64,000 nt of DNA, taken from NCBI GenBank assembly GCA_018466975.1, contig CM031556.1, positions 2,232,001 to 2,296,000 of the forward strand, in the 5' to 3' direction. Positions 34,385 to 46,195 of the stretch are shown piece by piece; within the stretch, counting starts at the first letter, position 1, and every line of letters begins with the position of its first letter. The notes under the pieces were generated by a model. That model had not been told where the DNA came from, did not search any database, and saw only the letters and a list, made by a program, of their open reading frames with translations. A program made the position numbers and the translations under genes. Origin of the DNA: Sparassis latifolia (lineage: Eukaryota; Basidiomycota; Agaricomycetes; Polyporales; Sparassidaceae).

Positions 34385-36898
34385 TTGCCCAATGTGCCAT
34401 CATCACAATCACCTACACCCACCTCAGGATTATCAAGTACCAGTATATCATCCCTGTCTGGTAACTCCTCAAATAATCTCACCTCCTCCATTTCCAATCC
34501 AGGTTCTACCAGTTCCAGTAACCCCTTATCAGTCAGTTTATCAGCCTCAGCCTCAGTATCAGCACCAGTACCCACCACGTCCACAGCGACCTCAGCGATA
34601 CCAGCAGCCACAGCGTCCAATCCATCATCGTCAGCACCCACAGCCACAGCGGTCATACAATCCACCACCACCTCGTCCACTAACCCCACTTCAGTTTCCA
34701 CCACCACCCTATTAACCAGTTCTTCCACCATGTCTAAGACTCGCTCAGTTCATGATATGCCTGTGCGTGGAGGAAAACAAGCTCCCAGGACTTTTAAAGG
34801 TCAGTCATCCCAAGTTAAGGACTTTCTGGAAGACTATGATGCCTTACTGTCCTTTAATCAGGTAACTGATAATGGATTAAAGTGTAAAACAATTCGCCGG
34901 TATTGTAGTTGAGCAGTGCGAGAGGTAATAGAAACTCTCTCTGACTACAAGACTCCTAACTGGGATAATCTCAAGGCAGAAATTTTGAAGATTTATGATT
35001 CAGAAAGGAATGAAAGACGGTTCAAGCGTACTGACCTTAAGGATTTTTGTTGTACAGCACGTCATTCCTCTATTCACTCACTTTCTACAGTACGTTCCTA
35101 CTATCGTGGATTTCAGCATATTGCTGGATGGCTAAAGGAGAAGAATATGATAGATGAAGACACTTATAACAAGGCATTTTGGAAAGGGTTACCTAGGACC
35201 CTTAGGCCAAGAATTGAATCACGTGTACTGCGAATTAACCCTGCCCATGATTTAACAAAGCCCTTTACTGTTGCAAACATGTTAAAATCTTTGGAGGACA
35301 TGTTTCGCCGTGATAGATTTGATGCCGATGAATCTGAGTCAGATTCTGACCATGATCAAGACTAATCTGATTCTGAGGATGGTACAGACTCTGATTCAGA
35401 TTCTGCTGAGTCGGAAAATAGTGACGATGAATTTTCTAGATACAAGAAGAGTTCCAAGAAACAGCCAAAGAAGACTTCAAGGTCTGAAGATAAATCTGGA
35501 AAAATCAAGAGGAAGAAGAAGCGCAAGATGGAGTCAGGCCATAAGGCGCATGTGCGCCTGCATGCATTACAAGATGAGGAAACAGCAGCGGAAGAATTTG
35601 ATGAAGTAGAAACAATTATTAGGAAACTTCAGACACTGTCATTGGATGATCCTAACTACTCTACTCTGTTTTACAGGGCATACAAGTTGGATAAGGATAT
35701 TGTACAAATTGTACAATGTCCTAGGAGGCCGGGAGAATCCACTTCATCACCCATTGTGCATTCAGGAGGACCCCCTGCAACAATGGCAGACAATAGACCA
35801 TTGTCGCGTGGAGAAATGACCTGTTATGGTTGCGGAAAGAAAGGGCACTCCATGAATTATTGTCCAGAAATTATTGACCTTTTGAATAAAGGGACAATAA
35901 AATGTGACATAAATGGCAAGTTAACAATGCCAGATGGGTCTCCTATTCGCAGAGGAAGGGATGAGCCTATTGTCTCAGCCTTCCATAAAACCCAGCTTGC
36001 GCAGTCAAACTTTATCTCATTTACTGCGGAAACCATGGCTTGCATTTCTGACACTGAATCTGACATTCTTGTTATGCCTGCTGAGTGCTCTTCCAAGTCC
36101 ACCAAGGGAGCACGCAAGGAGCGCTTTGAAGGCGTGTTCCCTCCTGCCAAGCCTAGTTGGGCTCGGAGACTTGATGACAAAGCTGACAAAGCCAAAGCAG
36201 ATAAGCCTAAAGTGGACAAACCCCCGGAACCCCGCCCAATTATTATTCAGCCCCCTCAGTTTGATCCCGAAGATGATGATGTTATTATGGAAGATGAAAC
36301 CCCGGAGAAGCTGAAGAAGTCTCGTAAGTCATCATCAGTTCCTACGAAAATCCCAGCTAATAAGGAGGCAGAGCCCGAAAAATCGGAGAAAGCGCGGAAA
36401 TACCTTCCCACCCAATCCACTCTTTCGGGTCAGGTTCAGCCTGCGACAGTACTCAATAAAATATTGAGTACTCCTATTACAATTTTGGTAGGCGAGGTAA
36501 TTGGATCCTCAAGAGAGGTTTCTAATTATTTATCGGAAATTATTAAGTACAAACGGGCACCCGCGGAGCCCGACAATAATATGGTGGCAAGTACTATTAT
36601 TATGCGGAATCGGCGCGCGCTTATTCAATTTTCTATTGATTGCGACGGGCGCCAGATCGAGGCCATTGTCGACACAGGTTCAATGTTAAACATCGTACAC
36701 TCGCACATATGGAAAGACAAGATTCCATGACCTCTCAGCCGCAGCTACCGAATTACCATGAAGGACACAAACAGCGGCGAAGGAGATCTCCTCGGCTTAG
36801 TCCAGCAAGTCCCGCTGCAGTGCGGCGCGGTCACCACTTGGGCGAATCTCTACGTCGCTGACCACGTTCCCTTCGACCTTCTCCTCGGACGGTCGTGG
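34385..36898 (+). pseudogene. Gag and aspartic protease ORF of the gypsy element, with three in-frame stops
   Basis: One frame (ATG at 34385 after a Ser/Thr-rich leader, or at 34730, MSKTRSVHDMPVRGGKQAP) runs to about 36898. It is interrupted by TGA at 34910, TAA at 35363 and TGA at 36728. Gag features: SYYRGFQHIAGWLKEKNMID; a capsid-like helix-rich part; an acidic Ser/Asp stretch; a Lys-rich stretch; and the zinc knuckle CYGCGKKGHSMNYC (C-x2-C-x4-H-x4-C). Near the end is the retropepsin active site IVDTGSMLNIV and, past the third stop, HVPFDLLLGRSWQ. A one-base shift near 36898 moves the frame so that VTIDERPDGTYLVFKN follows. Two of the stops look like CGA to TGA changes. Coding strand equals LTR orientation. 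Confidence 0.88.
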
Positions 36899-39800
36899 CA
36901 GGTGACAACCAGGTCACCATCGACGAGCGACCCGACGGAACTTATCTCGTTTTCAAGAACCCACACTCCTCCAACGGCGAGCACGAGCTTCTCGCGACTC
37001 CGGAGCACCTCGACTTCGAACCTCATTCGCACATTGTAGAATCCAACTCGGCAGACTCTTTTCTCATTTCGGCACTGGAACCTAGTACTCATATTATCGA
37101 TACCCCGATTCCACCCACGGACACTCTCACGCCCGCTGACTGGAACCCCGAGCCCACGCCCTCGAATCTTGACGAACACTATCGCGCAGGAATCCGTTGC
37201 GGCGACGCCTATCCGTGCTCATTCGGATATTGGCAGGGCAGCCACTACGAGGACTGGTACATACCCAACGCGACACTTTCGGGCAGAGTATTTGGACCTC
37301 CCGGAATTTATTCTAGCCGTGGACACCCCTTCGAGCGCGAAGGGCACTCTTTTGTTCGATTTTTCCTGCACGACTACACTAACCGTGATTGGCCGGGCGC
37401 GATGTCAGTCAATGATGTCGACCTCCCGAATCTCAAATATCCTGTCGCGCAAAGAAGACCCCCCCGTCACAGATATAGGTCTAATAGCACCCCCGCCTTG
37501 GAGAATACCCACGGAAGCCACGTTTATCGACGACCCCGTGCCACGCAGGATTGGTCTTGACAGTACCGCGAACCCCTTCCCCTTTGACACGACGTTCAAC
37601 GTGACGAAATTGGAGCCTTCATCGAGCTCGGTTAGGATTTTCGAAGCAATTATTAACTCTCGCGCACCAAATGCAGCGCGCACTGACATATTTCATTCCC
37701 TCCAGGCCCCAAGGACATGCGATCCCCGTCGTCTCCTGAAGACGGTCGTACAAGATGATCGTATCATTACAATGGCCACGGATTCCTCTGTCCCCGTCGC
37801 TCCTCGACGTTGGGACAGTCTCCCATCGAAATTGTGTCATCACACTGACTCAGCACCCTGCGAATGCAACAACGGCACCAGCGCACACGATGCACATCGC
37901 TCCCCCTCTATGCCGATGTTTTTGTGCTCTTCAGAGTACTCTCTTTCTGTTCCTAATGCTTCTCAGTTTTATCTTGGGGAATTTGAACTTAGTGGCACCC
38001 TTCTCAATGATGCCAACGGCACACTCGGGATGTCTCGAACTTCCACAGGTATCCTGGCTCATTCCTCGACTCCTCTCGACAATTCGGCACTTACGATGAA
38101 CCCCGACGGCCTCCAGGATGCAAACGGCGACAACGCCAAGCGCGCAGAGTACGCGCAACGTCCTGGGCCAGTCTATTCGCACAACGTGTTCCCCTCTGAA
38201 CCTGACGCCCTCGGTGTTGCTATGGAGACCCGACAGGAGACACCAGCGGACAGGGCAAGCAAGATGTGCCCAGCCCCAAATTTTTATTAGGAAATATATT
38301 AACTATTCGATGTCGTACAGTAGATACAGGACGCGTGGACACAACCGTGGTCCTGGATAGTTATGGGATTGCGCCGCACGTCGAGCACGCAATTCTCGCA
38401 GACAACGACAACACGGTGGTAGGTGGCCCATGCGATTTTACAGACATCACCACGATGCACACACAGGAGGATCTCCAACGCCGCAGCACAGCACGCGAAT
38501 ACCAGGCCACGGAGAATGTGAATGCACACGGCTTTGAGCGCGCAGAGATCGCGCAGAGTCCATGGCCCGCGTCTTCGTACGACACGCTCCCTTGCGAGTC
38601 GAACGTCCCCACTGATGCCATGGAGACTCACGGTCGAGACAACGGCAGACAGGACAAGCAAGATACAGGCCGTGTTGATGCAGCCGCGATTGTCGAAGGT
38701 TACGGAATCCCGCCGCTCGTAAGTGACGAAAGGGGAGACGATTCACGAGATCTCGAGGAAGAGGGAATCGGAAGACGGGGGTCAACAAATGGGTTCTCCG
38801 GATCGTCGAAGTCGATAGGTGGTCGGTATGCGAAATTGTCGGGAAGTGGACACGTGAACGCTGGGGACCCTGGAGTCGGCGGCTGGGAAGCTGCCAAGGT
38901 AAGCTCCTCTTGGAGCGATCTGGAAGCAAGGCGACTGCTCCGCTGTGTCGCACGAAGACCCCTTGCGGTGGGCTCCAGTTGACGTAATTGTTGTTCCATC
39001 GCAAGCCGGAAAGGAGGAGTACGAGCGGAATCAAGTCCGCGTGGGGTCTGAGATGCAACGAGGGAGAAGAGTCTATTCCAGAGGTATGAGGTGGGTGGCC
39101 CGAAAGCGTAGCTAGGAAAATCTCTGTAGTCGCAATGATCGCTGGACGATGCGTCGGACTAAAATCGCACTGCCCTAAGGAGAACGCTAAAATGCAGAAA
39201 TGCAAGACTGCCCAGAAAACGCACAAAACGCAAGACTGCCCAAAGACGCACTCACTGGATGGGATGGGAATGTGAAACGAGTCCTTTCGCAAGCGTACCT
39301 TCCGGGACGGTGGGTTCTCCTCCCCCCCCCTTTTTCCCTGCCATCATACTTAACTAGTCCTGACCTTTCCTGCCCTCCCAATACTGCCCACATCTGCTTA
39401 ACAATCGCTCCGCTGAATCACTGCCCATCACGCCATATCTCGCAATCCCGTCCCCTCATGCTCCTACTCATTCCGAGGGACCTTCCGTCACTGAACCCGC
39501 CCGAGTGCCTAATAAGGACCCATCCGTCTCGGAGGCATCTCCCATCCTAAACTCAATCTCCCATCCATGGACGCCAGCGTCATCCTTCACAAATACACCC
39601 TCGCAGAAGCTCTTCTTCGCATTGAGATCTTTACCGAGCCCTTCGATCCGATCCTGTGGAAAGCATGGGCAGTCCGGATGCACGTCCTGCTGGTGAGGCC
39701 CCCATGAGCATATGATCCTTCGCTGTCTGACCCTCACATGTCCCTGAGGTCCTTATGGTCCAAGCCCAGTCTGAAGCGGCCAGCGTGGGGATCATCCTAC

Positions 39801-41315
39801 CCCTTCCGCGCGATATCCCTGTCCTGGCCCAGGTGGAAATACACCTGGCAACAGCTCGCACTGTAGAAGGTGGTCGTCGGATGATACCCCAAATTGCGAA
39901 TCACCTTCCTGCAGTCATTCCTCATGGTTTGACTGCCCACATTCTGTATGACGACCCTGCTGTCCGCGAGGACTTTGGTTTAGGCCACCCGCCGGATGGT
40001 CTCCCTGACATTGGTGCACGGTCGTCCTGTCCCTGTTTTCCTGGAGTCGTGTTCCTCAGCTTTTTATCGCCATCAGGAACCTTGCGCCTTCGGGTTAAGA
40101 CATTGCGCAACGCGGCCCGCGAACTGTACGATGTCATGCGTGGAATCACTGGTAGACGCGAGCTGGCGGATGGTACTTTGAGACAGTTGCGGATCACAGT
40201 CGAGGAATTGGAAGTAGCGTTCAGGCTCGTAGCGTTCCCTCCTCCGATAACCAGCTTCCAACTGATGTTGGACTAGGGGTCGGTTGTGTAGCACCCTGTA
40301 GTATCTCCAAAATGTGAGACCGCTTCCCGGATGTGATTCCCACCTCAGCGCGCTTTGCGTCCCTTCAGCGCGGCTCCACAGAATATGAGCACACTTATGG
40401 ACTCCATCGACACACACGTACTTACGGTTGCCCCGGATACGCACGCGCAAGAGAACGATGCACTTCACAGTGCGCGAGGCACACAGCAGGACCAGGAGGA
40501 CGCGATCATCGCCGGTGCTGAGCACGCGATGATTGCGCAGCGTGCACTCCCCGTGCTACATCTGGACACAGCGCTGAATGACGTACTCACAAGTATTCCC
40601 CTTAGTTTCATCGATGACTCAGTCTACAGTATTGAGAATACGCGCGTCGACCGCGCGGACGGCCCCCCTTCATTGATCAACATGCGCCCAACGGGGTTCG
40701 TTTTTCTCTCACATCTGGACCTCGCGGATATCTCGGTGACCCCACCCCTATCACGTTCCCCATCCCCCGAGTACACGCCATCATCACCCATCTACATTCC
40801 CTCATCACCGGTCCTCTCGTCGCCCCCGTCGCCTCCGTCATCCGCGTGCGCATGCACGCACGAGGCCGACTGCCATGCGATGCGAGCATGCAATCACCCA
40901 CTTCTGCTTCCTCGTTCCACTCTCCCTGTCACCCATGACCCCGACACTCGTATCTGCAGGCCAACGCACCCGCCCAGCTCCCATGCGCGCTGCACATCTC
41001 CAGACTCGTACGATGGCGACGACGACTTACCAGGTTTAGTAAGTGTCTCGCGCGGTAATGACAGTAGTGACAGTGAATCGGACATGGACCTCGAGGATGA
41101 CACGGACGACGACGATAACCATTTACAGTCGGAATGCGAGTGCGAGGATTTGATGCGCGAGCGCGTCGAGGAAATTCTCATCGAGGCCATGCGCGACGTC
41201 ACTAAAGAAGTCGTTGAATATGTAAGTCCGACTTTTTCAGCGCATTCCTTTCGCGGCTAATTCTAGCAGATTCGGAACACCATGTTTTAGGGAGCAGGAC
41301 CCCCCATCAAGCACT
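36899..41315 (+). pseudogene. Long linker region between protease and reverse transcriptase
   Basis: About 4.4 kb of acidic, Ser/Pro/Thr-rich coding-like sequence, in several frames because of shifts (frame change near 37430, others later). Recognisable text: LLATPEHLDFEPHSHIVES, PFPFDTTFNVTKLEPSS, then imperfect repeats containing RAE-AQ, SEP or CES, and AMET followed by GR or TR (near 38130-38260 and 38530-38650). The phrase TGRVD...YGI(A/P)P also occurs twice (38325-38370 and 38665-38715). A Pro/Ser-rich then Asp-rich part lies at 40740-41130. The stretch 38720-40290 does not continue the same text and has open frames on both strands, so it may be a further insertion. No domain recognised. 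Confidence 0.55.
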
Positions 41316-44300
41316 ATGCACCATTTTCCTTTATCTTTAGCTACTCGCGGTCCTTCATCGCTAAGTATACCCAGTCCTATGTCTGATCTGTTATCAACCC
41401 CTACTCATTCTCTGCGTATGTCACCTCTAAATTCCTTCAACAGGAATTCTATACCTATGGTCTCTTATGTAATCATGTCATGTACCACTACCTTGGAAAC
41501 CCCCAATATACCTTCTGCTGGTCAGCCCTATTTAAATAGTGTCCCATTGGAATTCGGAGCATACAAACCAGTCGATAGAAAGGTAAAGCCAGTACAAGGA
41601 GTATTTCCAGAGGATGCGCGTGTACTACGGCGCTTCCCTGAGAATCCATTGGACTCACTTACAGAGTTATCAAAAGTTCCACCCGAATTTATTCCTACCA
41701 CAAAACTTACTGTGGAGAGAGTCGAACTAATGGACATTAATAAAGATGGATTTTTGGCCAGAGGAAGAAAAGCTCTTTTTACATATTCTCAAGCTTAACG
41801 AAAAAACACTCGCTTTTGGTGAAGAAGACAGAGGTACATTTCGGGAAGATTATTTTACTCCCTATATTATTCCAGTCACTCCGCATGTACTGTGGGCCTA
41901 TCCTAACATCCCTATCCCCCCAGGAATTAAGGAAAAAGTAGTCGCACTTCTTCGAGATAAGATTGCAGCCGGCGTTTATAAGCCTAGTCAATCATCTTAT
42001 CAATCAAGATGGTTCTGCATAATCAAGAAGAGCGGTAAACTGCGGATCGTCCATGATCTACAACCACTCAATCGGGTAACTATTCGAGATGCAGGTGTCC
42101 CGCCCATTCTGGATGACTTTGTAGAACCCTTTGCAGGACACGCCTGCTACACAGTCTTTGATTTATTCTCTGGATTTGATGCATGCAAGGTTGATCCTAA
42201 AAGTCGTGACCTTACATCATTCCTAACCCCACTCGGTTTATTACGACTCACTTGTATGCCTCAAGGCTTCACTAACTCTCCTTCAGAATTCCAGAATTGT
42301 ATGGTCTTTATTTTACAAGACGAGATCCCCCATGTCACGAACATTTTTATTGATGATTTACCCATCCATGGACCAAAAACTATGTATATACAAGAAAATG
42401 GAGAGCCAGAGACATTACTAGAAAACCCAGGAATTAGGCGATTTATATGGGAACATGCAGTTGACGTACATAGGATTATGCATCGTATAGAACATGCAGG
42501 CGCTACCTTCTCCGCTTTTAAGACCCAATTATGTAAACCCCATGCAGTTATAGTTGGACAGACATGCACCCCAGAAGGACGACTTCCAGAAAATTCAAAA
42601 GTAAATAAAATTCTTACCTGGCCAGTTTTGAAGACTGCAAAGGATGTGCGGAGATTTTTAGGATTATGTGGTACAGTGCGCATTTGGATAAAGAACTACT
42701 CCAAAATTGCATGACCACTAACTGAAATAACACGGAAGGATGCTGAATTTGTATGGGATGGTAGGCGACAAGAAGCATTTGATTGCTTGAAGGATCTTAT
42801 TACATCTGCACCTGCCTTACACCCTATTGATTATTCATCGGACCGACCTGTCTACATATCCATAGACTCTAGTGTCATCACAGTCGGTTTTATCTTGTCG
42901 CAGGATGATGAACAAGGCAGACGGAGACCAGCTCGCTATGGTTCTCTACCTTTTAGTGAGCGCAAGTCCAGATATAGTCAGCCCAAGTTGGAGCTATACG
43001 AATGCTATAGAGCCATGCGACACTGGAGACTTTATTTAGCAGGCATCAAGAACTTGATTCTGGAAGTTGATGCCAAGTACATCAAAGACATGCTGAATAA
43101 TCCGGATCTTCAGCCGAATGCCGCAATTAATCGGTGGATCCAGGGCATTTTGCTATTTACCTTTGAATTGCGACATGTTCCTGCTGATAAGCATCATGAA
43201 CCTGATGCTCTCTCACATCGTGAACCAACAGAAGAAGAATTGGCAGAAGTTCCTGAGTCAGATGATTGGTTGGATGAGGTAGCACTTCTATCACTGTATC
43301 TTAATCACGTGCCCAAGCCGGATCAAACCCTGGTTCACCAGTTACCCTCATCGCTAGCAGTGAATTCCAAGCATGAGGAGACATTGCGAAATATCAGACA
43401 TTTCCTTCAGACTCTACAGACACCAGACTTCTCTAACACTCAAGCCAAGCGAAGATTTATTAGACGTGCAGGACAGTTCTTTATGAAAGGCGAATCTATG
43501 TTCAAGCGAAGACGTGATCACACTCCTTTATTGGTTATATTGGACAAGGATCATAGGATCTCTATACTAACACATGCACATGAAGAACTAGGTCATAGGG
43601 GAGTTTATGGAGTATTCTATCATCTTCGCAACCGTTTCTTCTGGCCCCATTTATTTCAAGATATAAAACACCATATCAGTACATGCCACCAATGCCAATT
43701 ATGGAGTACAAAAAGGGTAGAGGAATCTCCCACTATACGCACACCAGCAACTATATTTTCCAAGATTTACCTTGATGTTATGTTTATGCCACCAGCTCAA
43801 GGATATCGCTATATTGTTGCTGCGAGAGATGATTTGACACATGCAGCAGAAGAACGGGCCTTAAAGAAAGCCAATTCCAAGGAGTTAGCGAGGTTCTTCT
43901 GGGAGGAAATCATATGCCGCTATGGACATATCACAGAGGTTGTAACGGATAATGGTTCAGAAGTGGCAGGAACCTTTGAGAAGCTTTTGCAAAGATATGG
44001 CATTCCACAAATCAGAATTTCTCCCTACAACAAGCATGCAAATGGACTAGTCGAGCAAGGTCATTTTGTAATATGCGAGGGAATACTCAAAGATGTGAAG
44101 AAGGATCTCAAGTCCTGGCCAAACAAAGTACACCATGCATTCTTTGCAGACAGAGTTACCACTAGGCGGTCAACAGGATTTAGCCCCTTTTATTTGCTGC
44201 ATGGCGTAGACCTGGTGTTACCATTCGATCTCACAGAGGTGACCTTTATGATAAGCGGATACACATCTGGACTTTCATCATCTGACCTTCTTGCGCTGCG

Positions 44301-44733
44301 CATCAGACAATTAGAAAAGCGGCCAGAGGATATTGCACGGGCAGCAGCTGCAATCAAGCGGTCTAGATTGCACTCGAAGCATCAGTTCGAAAAGTGGTTC
44401 AAACATAGACTCTGGCGGAAAGTATTGAAGCCAGGAGACTTAGTATTGATGCGTAACACAAGGCGAGATGCCGGTCTGACAGACAAGTATAGTCAAAGGT
44501 ATTTTGGACCATATCAGATTCGACGAAAGCGACGTGGAGAATCATATGTGTTGCAGGAATTAGACAGAACAGTTCTTAGATGCGCAGTTGCAGCATTCCG
44601 ATTACTCCCATATCTGCCACATGTACCATCCAATCTGGATCTGGAAGATCTAGATTCAGATGGATCCAGCGATCCTGATCACCTAGATATATCCTCAAAT
44701 TCAGATTCCTCTGATGACTGGTTGCCAACGTAA
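41316..44733 (+). pseudogene. Pol ORF: reverse transcriptase, RNase H and integrase
   Basis: Seen in order: pre-RT region GVFPEDARVLRRFPENPLDS; a one-base shift near 41755; FREDYFTPYIIPVTPH; RT blocks SRWFCIIKKSGKLRIVHDLQ, YTVFDLFSGFDACKVD and RLTCMPQGFTNSPSEFQNCM; and the catalytic box FIDDLPIHG in place of the common YxDD. Thumb and connection follow, then an in-frame TGA at 42712 inside KIA-PLTEIT. The RNase H region has PVYISIDSSVITVGFILSQ and LYECYRAMRHWRLYL. Integrase has the zinc part HEELGHRGVYGVFYH to CHQCQLW, then the acidic triad in KIYLDVMFMPP, EVVTDNGSEVAG and NGLVEQGHF. The end is acidic (SSDDWLPT) and there is no chromodomain. The family is Ty3/gypsy by order and motifs. Confidence 0.92.
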
Positions 44734-44860
44734 ACATGGTCACGTGCTTGCACATCATTTTTGGTCTTTGCCGCATATTCCCTCAGTTGAAAAGCAACCT
44801 CTACACGTCTCATTCCTCACCTTGCCATTGTGCTTCTAACTGCCTGCTATCTTTGTCATT

Positions 44861-45699
44861 ATGTCGCGCTACTCTCAGCCTGCTCTCCTGTTCCCCCCTT
44901 ATGAACCTCCTACCTATCTCACCACCATCCCTTCTGATCCGCACATCATTGCTGGAGACTTCGATTGCCCACGTCCCCAGATTGAGCTCCAGAATCTCTT
45001 TGTTGCACTCATCCCTGATGAAAAACCCTTTTATCTCGAGTATAGCAAGGCGACTCACTACCTACTTTCTCCAGAGCCTGCTCTCTCCAACGATGCGTAC
45101 TTTGACTTGAACAACTGGGCAGTCGTACACCCGGTCATTGGACCGTTCTTTTTGGGAACAATCGACAAGATTTTGGGTGAAGGAAAGGTTCGGATTGGAG
45201 GGTGGATGATGTCGAAGATGGTCAGAAAGGAGGAGTATAGAATGATGGTCTTTGAGCCCGTCACGGTGACTATTGACGTTACCTACCTCAACATCCCCTT
45301 CCTTGAACGCTTTGCCTGTCGTCGGTCACCACGCGTCGGTCACTACTTGATGGCAAAACTCCAAGTGTGAGTTCCTTTCTTACTCTCTAGTTTCTCCTCG
45401 ATAGCCAGCAACGGGGACGTTGCATTCTAAAGTGTGGGGCAGGTGACAGACGTGTAACATGTTTCAATATAAAACTCGCATAACTAACGCAATACTCTAG
45501 ATATCGAGCTTGGCAAGCGGAGCAATCCAAGGCCAAGGCCAACAATAAGGCGATGAAAGCCAAGGCCAAAGCTGCCAAGGCTGCACGTACCAGAGCTCGT
45601 ATTTATGGCGAAGCTTATGAGCTAGACTTCGCATGCACTGGAGACCAGGAAGAAGTTGATGCTGAAGGATTTAGAGGGAAGGGAATATCGCGGGTTTAG
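44861..45699 (+). CDS. Intact third ORF of the gypsy element, spliced into the 3' LTR
   Basis: Unrecognised product. Exon 1 (44861-45366) reads MSRYSQPALLFPPYEPPTYL... and contains IELQNLFVALIPDEKPFYLE, WAVVHPVIGPFFLGTIDKIL and VRIGGWMMSKMVRKEEYRM. A donor gtgagt at 45367 and an acceptor ctctag at 45500, with the branch-point match ctaac 15 bases before it, define a 134-nt intron covering the purine tract and the LTR boundary. Exon 2 (45501-45699) continues in frame with YRAWQAEQSKAKANNKAMK, an Ala/Lys-rich basic stretch, then YGEAYELDFACTGDQEEVD and a stop. The protein is about 235 residues with a basic tail and no membrane segment. Unlike Gag-Pol it has no stop or shift. The same LTR exon in the left LTR has TGA in place of CGA near its start. 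Confidence 0.6.
45428..45443 (+). other. Polypurine tract
   Basis: Purine-rich aaagtgtggggcagg directly before the right LTR, the expected primer site for plus-strand synthesis. Confidence 0.65.
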
Positions 45700-46195
45700 G
45701 ATTGACGAGGAATTTTCTTTGTACTCGCTGTCACACTTGCTCAACCTCTCCACTCACACACGTCCAAGTATTATACTCAAATATCGATCACTGCTTGTTT
45801 GCACTATTACTCTGTCTGTTTTTAGTCACTGAAGTGCTTGGTCATCTTTGCTGACTAATGTCTGACACTTAGAAGGACAATAGCGAGGTAGGTTTCTATT
45901 GTCTTTATTATTTTTATTATCCCCCACTCTCTTTTGTTTTATCCAGAGTCATTTCTTATTGTTATGACTCAGACTTCTATTATCACATTTTCTATTGTTA
46001 TTTCTATTGAAGGCGCTTTTCTATTATTTAGATTTTCCCACCTTCTTTAGTATATAAACCCTGAAAGTCCACTTGGACTTCCAGAGGAAAATTGTTGCTC
46101 TTACGTTACAGAGCATTCTTCTCACCTCAGTAGTCGGTATATACTCAAGTTCATACTTACCTGAATACAGTGTTATTCAGGCATAGCATTATAGG
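45444..46195 (+). repeat. Right LTR of the gypsy element, first part
   Basis: Starts TGACAGACG and matches the left LTR, including the empty site of the solo LTR at about 45652-45668. It is interrupted at ATAGG (46191-46195) by the second LTR element; the rest is at 51032-51299. A TATATAA box is at 46051-46057. Confidence 0.92.

Noticed and set aside
38447..39292. 281-codon minus-strand frame as a separate gene
   Set aside because: It runs across the boundary between the gypsy linker and the anomalous segment, opposite to a coding-like frame, and has no recognisable text.
44500..44733. Chromodomain at the integrase C-terminus
   Set aside because: The end is acidic and Ser/Asp-rich; no chromodomain aromatic pattern is visible.
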